Positions 59,340 through 64,000 of a stretch of 64,000 nucleotides of DNA are shown in pieces. This DNA comes from Anastatus disparis (taxonomy: Eukaryota > Arthropoda > Insecta > Hymenoptera > Eupelmidae). The position numbers and the translations under genes are program-made. The notes beneath the pieces are model-generated. The model ran no database searches and had not been told where the DNA came from. It worked only from the letters and a program-made list of their open reading frames with translations. Every line of letters begins with the position of its first letter. The first letter of the stretch is position 1. The stretch is from the NCBI GenBank assembly GCA_017163975.1, contig JAFFSR010000227.1:3224001-3288000 (forward strand), read 5' to 3'.

Positions 59340-59607
59340 CGGCCTCCATGTTAGCAGCATGATTTTGGATAACAACATTCTGCCTATCAAGGAGCTCAGT
59401 AAGCCATTTCGTCGCTGCTACAACTTCGATCGCACGAATTCAAGAATCAAAACAGTTTTTAAAACAGGAGGAGCCAACTTACTCTATGCGTCGAGGAACG
59501 GTGGAGGAGTGGGAGTCGACAATGAACGACATTGCCTTGACAACAGTTTGAAAAACGAAGAAATGGGCGAGACTGCTCGCTCAGACAAGTCCGGATTGGG
59601 GCACTGA
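59340..59607 (+). CDS. Orphan exon-like ORF, unit B
   Basis: Identical in frame to 44961-45228, with the same acceptor and downstream AATAAA. Function unknown. Confidence 0.3.
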
Positions 59608-59816
59608 GACAATGGTAACGTCGAAAACGCTGACCAAATGTGATCGGATCGGTAGCCTATTTAGAAAGAGACGGAGCATTAACTTCTCATTGAACTGAGT
59701 TCTTTATGCAGTCGCTGCAGATAATCGACAATAAAGAAACAAACCACTTGTTTGGATGTATGGGAATCATTATGATGTTTAGCGCAAATTCAATTAATTT
59801 TAAATGTCAAAAAGTA

Positions 59817-60047
59817 CAATTCGTCGAATGAGAGGAATAATGCAATAATTCGGCTTTGCGCGTAAAAACGTAATAACTTAAATGCTTTTTTTTCTTAGAT
59901 GTTTATGTTTAGAACCGCAGTTAATTTTTCACATTTTTAAAGCGGATTTCAACTTAAATATCTAAGAAAAAAAGAAGCAGCTGAGCTATTAAATTCTTAT
60001 ACTCGCTAAGCCGTATTGTTACGTAATTCCTCTCGCCCGGCGAATTA
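59817..60047. repeat. Foldback element of about 230 bp, unit B
   Basis: Counterpart of 45438-45668. Confidence 0.7.
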
Positions 60048-61499
60048 AAAAAAAATATTTAGTTTGAAGGCTGAACAAAATTAAATGAAAGCATTATTAG
60101 CAATCGAATATTAAAATAATAATAATTAAATAAATATTATTAAAATTTTAAAATAAATATTATATTAAAATTTTTAAATAAATATTTCGTAAAAATAAAA
60201 AATTTATGTTGTATTTAAAATAACTGTTAAAAAAGTTTATTTATTTTTTCAAATACATAAAATTTAATAGATATATAGCATATACATACTCACTAGTTTA
60301 TTAAAAAATTTTTTCTTAATTTCTTTTCTTTCTACTCATAAATTCAAATAACTTAGTTTTTAGAGCACCAGTCTGCTAAGCTTTTTTCTTTGCTGCGTGC
60401 AATTGACGATGTCGACGAGACAAGCTGTTGGGCATTGCATTCTTTAGTTCACATAAGATAACAAATAATTTATCCTGATGAAGAATAGCTAAACGCAGAA
60501 AAATAGCTCATCATATTTTATCATACAGATGTTTGTATACTTTTTTTTCGTATTTAATCTTTGCTAAGTGTCGTTTTTTTTTTTTTGAATACATTGTTTT
60601 TATGTTGAAATTTTGTTTATTTCCTTTACAAAATATATATTTTTAAAATATAAATAAATTCAACTGCGATGCGATCATTTTTAACTTAAATACAATAATT
60701 TCCAAATATTTAATGGTAAAAATTTAATAAAATTAATTTTTATAAATAATATATAGCAAATATATTTATTAATATACAATATATTCAAATATAAATAAGA
60801 AGCACCTACTTCATAAATTTTTTGGATGAAAAAGTTTCTACTGCAAATTTAAAATTTTGGGTTTATTTTCTTCATAGAGGCTTGTACTAAAAAATTGCTG
60901 GATTTTATTACTTTATACATAAAAAATGACTTTGAAAAAATTTCACTTTTATTTTAACTAGTTTTTTTTAAAAATAATTATTTAATTTTCATTTCAAGAA
61001 AATAACGTTTCGAGTAACAAATTGCTGACATTTTCTCAGGTAATTTAAAAAAAATTATTATTCAAAGACCTTTAGGAGCCAAAATAACTTTTTTTAAACG
61101 TAGACGCCGTAATGAAAAGAATAAAGCGATGCGCTTGATTGATATTAATATTAAATATTTATATTTTCAATAAAAAAATCCACGAATATTTAATTAATTT
61201 TTACGACTAGTAATTGAATAATAAAGAAAAGCTTTTTAAGAGTCTGATAACACGTAGAATATTTATGGCTTGGCTTTTGCTAGGTTTTTATTACCTGTCC
61301 AGACGCTCTTTAATAAATTTAATCATTTAGAAATGTCTTTGCTCTAGATAAATCTGGAATCCCCCATTCATTATGACCCTTGTTTTGGAGCTCTTGATTT
61401 TATCCCTAAAAAGGATGACTACCTGAATAATAGTTTCAGGCAAGGAAAAATGAAAAGGGATTAATAATGAAAATTAACAATGGAAATGACAAATCAATG
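60048..61499. other. AT-rich spacer, unit B
   Basis: Counterpart of 45669-47129; nothing supported. Confidence 0.45.
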
Positions 61500-62104
61500 C
61501 GAAATATTTTATAAATTATAGAAATACCAATAAAATTATATAAAGCTAGTTGTATAAAAGAGGTGATTTATAAATAGCCATTTTAAGTTTGTCGGAAAAA
61601 ACAATTTTTAAGTACATTATTAGTAAAATGCCAAATTATTTACTATTATTATTTTTAATAAGTTAAATACTGTTGATAATACAACTACATTTTATGCTTT
61701 TATATTTACAAAGAAATTCTATTTACGAAATAGTTTAATATGGATTCATTGTAAATAAGTTTGAACTTTATCAAAATATAAAATATTTCTTCTTTCTTGT
61801 AAGTAAACTTTTCATTAATTCTTCTTAATATTTTTTGGCTTCTTCCTATTCATAGCGTTTCCTATTACTTCATATTAAATATTCTTTATTCCTTATTCAA
61901 TCCACAGTTTTATATGAAAATATTTACAGGCAATTTCAGTATGGTTATTAAGCATAAATGACCAGAAAACGCCACAAATCCTGCAGAGGAAAATATTTCC
62001 TATTCACAGGTCTGGTTTACAAAATATTAATATTGAAAAATATAAAACAATAATAATGCTGGTTAGATTATTGCACACAGCAGCACACATAAATCTTCCA
62101 GCCG
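61500..62104. repeat. 3'-flank module at the B/C unit junction
   Basis: Near-identical to 47130-47729, leading into the third copy of the ankyrin-like gene. Confidence 0.75.
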
Positions 62105-64000
62105 CACATCACTCACTCATACACTGCCATTCACACTCTAGTACATTTAATTTTTCATATTTTATATCACAGAATCTAAGCTGTATTACTACTTTGTTTT
62201 TCCATTTTTTTCTTTTTATCTTCTTTTTTTAAAATGTGACGTAAAAATTTAAAAAAATCATATTTATCAAATGTCTCTTTCGTTGAATTAAACTTTTTTA
62301 CAGCTTTCAAAAAAAGTTTTTTAATTGTTACTATTTCATTCTCTGATGATGCACATTGTCGAATAAAAAATTCAAAAGAACCCCAATCATTATTTTTTCT
62401 TAATACAAACCAAATAATAATCCCCACATTAGAAAAAAAAAGTTTTTTTTTATCTATTGAACTTGCATTTTCCAAAATTAATTTAATATTCTCTTCATCT
62501 TTAATCTCAAACAGTTGAGGCAAGAATTTATTACAGTCAATATTATTTGTAATATATTTTTAAATCTTTCAGGGCTTTGCTTCCAAAATATTGTAAATAA
62601 ATTTTGATAATCATAATATTCAAAGTCTTTCTTTACCCAAGCAACAATAGTATTCAATAAAATTTCAAAATTGTATTCACTAAGATAGGGCCATGCATGC
62701 TGTAATGACTCGATAAAAACATTTTGCAAAGGCCAGTTCAAAAGGAAATCTAGTACACAAAAGGCATTATGTTGCAGTATTAACATTCGTTGATATTTAT
62801 CCATCTGCAAAAGTAAAAAATAAAAAACATCTATATATTCTCTATGATGTTTACTCAGTGAAATATCATAATCAATATAACTGAAATTGCCAAAATCCTT
62901 TGCGACATTTTTAGCTGATCTTAATAAAGACTTTCTTTTTCTTCCAAAGAGAGCTTTTGAAAAAAATACTCAGTTGCAGTTTTATTACCAGCGTATACTG
63001 CATTTTCGAATGCACGTTGATAATGAGTACTATTTGGATAGCACTTACTTGGACGATAAAAATAAGGAAAACCTTTAATTCCATCATCATTACTCCAATA
63101 AAATACTAATGGTTGGTCGTCCATTTCATCAGGATTCTCAAAACGGTTTTTAAAATTGATATTCGACTGCATCTTATACCACAAAACTGAGAGGTCTAAT
63201 TCAGAACAGTAAACATAAGCTAATTGATAACGTATATTGGCATCAATACTATCATCTCGAATTAGTATTTCAGCGGTTCTTTTTCGATCTATCTTTCCGA
63301 GTTGTGTCCAATAAAGCTGGTTTAAATTTCTTGTAATAGGTCTATTAGATATACACTTTAGGTGAAACATTAACCATCTCATCAGTTCAAATCCTATTGA
63401 CTTAATAAAAGGTATTATTTTCTTCTTCACTTTCAGTGGCACTGGAAGGATTTCTACTTTTTTATTACTTTTTCTTCTACTTCTGGCCATGAATCATTAC
63501 TAAAAGAAAACTTAGAATCTGGTTTCATCACATTTTTAATTTCTTCAGATTGAACCCACAATCTAATGGCTATTTTTACAAGAACAATATGCTCAAGTGT
63601 TGGTATTAAATTAAAATGCATCTTCTGTAAAATTATTAGAATGCTTGATATTATTATTTACTATTATAAACATTAAATTTAAAATTGTACAATATTTGCA
63701 GTAATGCAAATAGATTTAGATATACTGGAAAAATGAAATCCGGGTAAATATTTCACTGTAGAGTAGTTGAGGTGAAAATAAATATTCTTAGTTCTTCCGT
63801 CTCAATTTAATCTGATTTCAAAAGATTGATATACTGGGCCTCATCACTGCTTTCCTCTTAGGATGTGAGCCAATAACTACCAACAAGCTTCTGTACTGAT
63901 CTATAGTCAGTATAATACTGAAGTTCTCCAGCAAACTGACTCTGTTCTTTCACTTCAGGGATGATGCCTACTGCCCCTACAGTACCCACATAGGTAGCGC
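62105..64000. repeat. Tandem unit C, cut by the window end
   Basis: Start of a third unit, offset about 14375 from unit B at the family gene stop. It includes the family gene and about 380 bp of its 5' flank. Confidence 0.85.
62176..63621 (-). CDS. Ankyrin-like family protein, copy C (three apparent frameshifts)
   Basis: The start (MHFNLIP) is at 63621. The run of six T near 63456 is short as in A, whereas the T-run losses near 62936 and 62561 are shared with B. The third B loss is absent, so the C-terminal frame 62523-62176 is full length with the Lys-rich tail. Length 1446 against 1449. The mix of A-like and B-like indels suggests either random homopolymer error or exchange between units. 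Confidence 0.7.

Larger units (their letters stand above)
47730..62104. repeat. Tandem unit B (about 14.38 kb)
   Basis: Second complete unit, near identical to unit A throughout. Differences seen are mostly one-base changes in A or T runs, the (TA)n length and occasional single G insertions (for example CGCGGGGAGATC near 53450 against CGCGGGAGATC near 39067). Confidence 0.9.

Noticed and set aside
1..64000. CRISPR array, bacterial operon or phage content
   Set aside because: Spliced genes, SINEs and microsatellites show a eukaryotic nuclear sequence; the repeats have no regular spacer pattern.

Overview
This is a very AT-rich eukaryotic nuclear window with spliced genes, GT-AG introns often only 60-350 bp long, tRNA-derived SINEs, MITEs and a solo LTR. 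The UGGT and thrombospondin type-1 coding sequences and the short introns suggest an arthropod, most plausibly an insect and perhaps a hymenopteran. No species marker was found and the placement is an inference.

Left part (1-7.3 kb): two diverged minus-strand copies of an uncharacterised, helix-rich, ankyrin-like protein family. Copy 1 is open. Copy 2 is split by a 1371-bp solo LTR flanked by a perfect 4-bp target duplication (ACAT). Both have a small TA-flanked MITE in the 5' flank that the later copies lack.

Middle part (7.3-31.8 kb): mostly non-coding. One plus-strand gene is recognised, the last two exons of a secreted-type protein with one thrombospondin type-1 repeat at its C-terminus (13658-14151 joined to 18415-18626). 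Full-length SINEs lie at about 8.8, 10.1, 12.2, 17.3, 27.2 and 29.7 kb, with a fragment at 31.4 kb. Several less AT-rich islands carry no recognisable gene. The 27.8-31.4 kb stretch is an old, diverged duplicate of 36.66-37.66 kb.

Insert (31.79-33.14 kb): a block of nested inverted repeats, including a hairpin of about 300 bp, a GC-rich hairpin and another of about 130 bp. It is absent from the equivalent place at 47.5 kb.

Right part (33.36-64.0 kb): a tandem array of a unit of about 14.38 kb, with two full units (33357-47729 and 47730-62104) and the start of a third. From low to high coordinates each unit holds an ankyrin-like family gene (minus), SINE copies, a UGGT copy that lacks its catalytic domain (plus), a C2H2 zinc-finger exon (minus), an orphan plus-strand exon-like ORF and a foldback of about 230 bp. 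The array breakpoint lies in the 3' flank of the ankyrin-like gene, which fits unequal crossing-over between dispersed family copies. The units differ mostly by single-base homopolymer changes, so read or polishing error must be excluded before calling genes broken. The UGGT copies keep clean splice sites and an open frame through the N-terminal thioredoxin-like domains, then decay. A match to an ER-stress element lies in the 5' leader.
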